Source of the DNA: Castor canadensis
Lineage: Eukaryota; Chordata; Mammalia; Rodentia; Castoridae
Assembly (NCBI RefSeq): GCF_047511655.1
Contig: NC_133405.1
Location: 93,223,598 to 93,287,597, forward strand
Direction of reading: 5' to 3'
Length of the DNA stretch: 64,000 bases
In this document: in pieces, positions 62,873 to 64,000 of the stretch
Layout: each line of letters opens with the position of its first letter
Position numbering within the stretch: the stretch's first letter is position 1
Program-made: the position numbers and the translations under genes
The notes under the pieces: model-generated
Seen by the model: only the letters and a program-made list of their open reading frames with translations
The model's database searches: none
What the model was told of the DNA's origin: nothing

Positions 62873-64000
62873 CCATGTTTTAATTTAATTTTTGTGTTTC
62901 TAAATGATGTTTGCACAATGATGAAATTACCTAACAACAGATTATTCAAAATGTATCCCCATCCATTAAGTGACACATGACTGCATACCACAATTTATTT
63001 AACCAGTCCTTTTTTATTTTTATCATTTTTAAACCAGTCCTTAGTTAGTAGAATTTGGGTCTATTGTAAACATTGCTGAAGTGCATTTATTTGCCTTTTA
63101 TATATATTTGAGTACATTTATGAGATAAATTCCTGTAAGTAGAGTTATTGGGTCAAACAATATGTAGTTTTAAATTTTGCCTTTGGTTTTTCTTTAATGC
63201 TCCACAATCATTTATGAAAGCATCCTTATTCTATGACAAGATGTTCTAGACACATTTTGCTTTCTTTTGTCTGCCACCCAAATAACCCTGATTCCATTTG
63301 GCAAGGAAAAGTATAAGATCTGGGGACTTGGGGTATTTTAGAATTTTCCACATGACTACTGTTGGTAGGGAGAAGCAGTTTAAGTAATTTAAGTGACAAA
63401 GTGGAAGCTTTTTAAGGGTGTGAGTTCAAGTTGATGTTTTCACTTTAATTTCAAGTCCTTTCTTGTCTAGTTCTATTATGACATTTTAAATAATTTGTTC
63501 TCTTCATTTTTCATTTGTGCTCACCATGTTTAGTGTTCTTTTGTTTATATCCTCCCATTTACTCGAAATATTGTGCTGCCAGCTTCAGAACTGTCCACTT
63601 TTTCACTCCTTGACAAAATAGGCTACAAGGCAGACAACTTTGGATGAATCTTTATACTTGCAGTCTGGAAAGAAATTTTAACCTCCTACCATTGAGCCTC
63701 AGGGAATTCTGATGGCGTAGGGTACCTAGTATCAAAATAGAGTCCTTATGCACTTAATGAAAAGGAATAACTAGGCAAACGTTGGCTTATGAAGTTTTCA
63801 TGCCATACATACATACATAGGTCTAGGTCCAGCTTGTGAAGTTTTGACTAAACCTCTCCCAAGTGCCAGAACAGTCTTGGTGTTGTCCTCTGAGTCTTAC
63901 TACTTATTCCTTCTTTTCTTCTTGTTTTTCATCACCGGTGCTGCTGTTCATTTATTTGTAATAGGCAGTTTGAGCAATTTTTCATAGGACCTTGGCTTCT
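62873..64000. other. Old repeat remnants and unclassified DNA
   Basis: 62900-63170 has old-L1-like antisense text (catccattaagtgacacatg, ggtctattgtaaacattgct, gtagagttattgggtcaaac). 63180-64000 is not recognised apart from a (CATA)n run at 63806-63823. No exon seen. Confidence 0.4.

Overview
This is a stretch of mammalian nuclear DNA, almost certainly rodent. It is AT-rich and packed with interspersed repeats, and it contains no complete protein-coding gene. The commonest repeat is a dimeric SINE: a B1/7SL-like left part (gcctgtaatcctagctactc) joined to an ID/tRNA-like right part (gtggctcaagtggtagag ... gagttcaaaccccagtacc). Each part also occurs alone. This SINE and the young L1 3' ends (gacccaaacattgtatgcac) suggest a squirrel-related or beaver-like rodent. 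Castor is my best guess, but it is unverified. Old pan-mammalian repeats (MIR, L2, MER5A-like, Tigger-like, L1M) form the background.

Layout: 1-2.3 kb is relatively GC-rich sequence with MIR and L2 remnants. 2.3-11.2 kb is a pile of truncated antisense L1 fragments with SINEs inserted. 11.2-17.4 kb is older DNA carrying a young sense L1 (13546-15370) with a clear target-site duplication. 17.45-21.4 kb is a decayed antisense retrocopy of SH3PXD2A (TKS5/FISH), made of 3' UTR plus the C-terminal coding half. 21.4-25.2 kb is old L1 and SINEs. 25.19-28.06 kb is the 3' part of a class I endogenous retrovirus on the minus strand (LTR-like end, broken env, end of pol), split by a short L1. 28.2-32.2 kb is a 4-kb antisense L1. 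32.2-47.3 kb is DNA-transposon, L2 and L1 fossils, including an L1 with an inverted 5' end.

The only candidate active host locus is a CpG island at about 47.35-48.06 kb. It contains GC-box and CRE-like motifs and a possible first coding exon (five codons beginning at 47585, followed by a GT donor). The rest, 48-64 kb, would be its upstream flank or first intron and is again repeats. I could not find a second exon, so the gene is not named.

I saw no new multi-gene system. What is worth a second look is mostly retrotransposition mechanics: twin-primed L1s of different ages, an L1 insertion only about 51 bp long with a perfect duplication, short perfect hairpins inside SINEs, and a flipped 40-50-bp block shared by two L1 copies. 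Repeat family names are from memory of consensus features, without a database search, and most repeat edges are good to about 5-20 bp.
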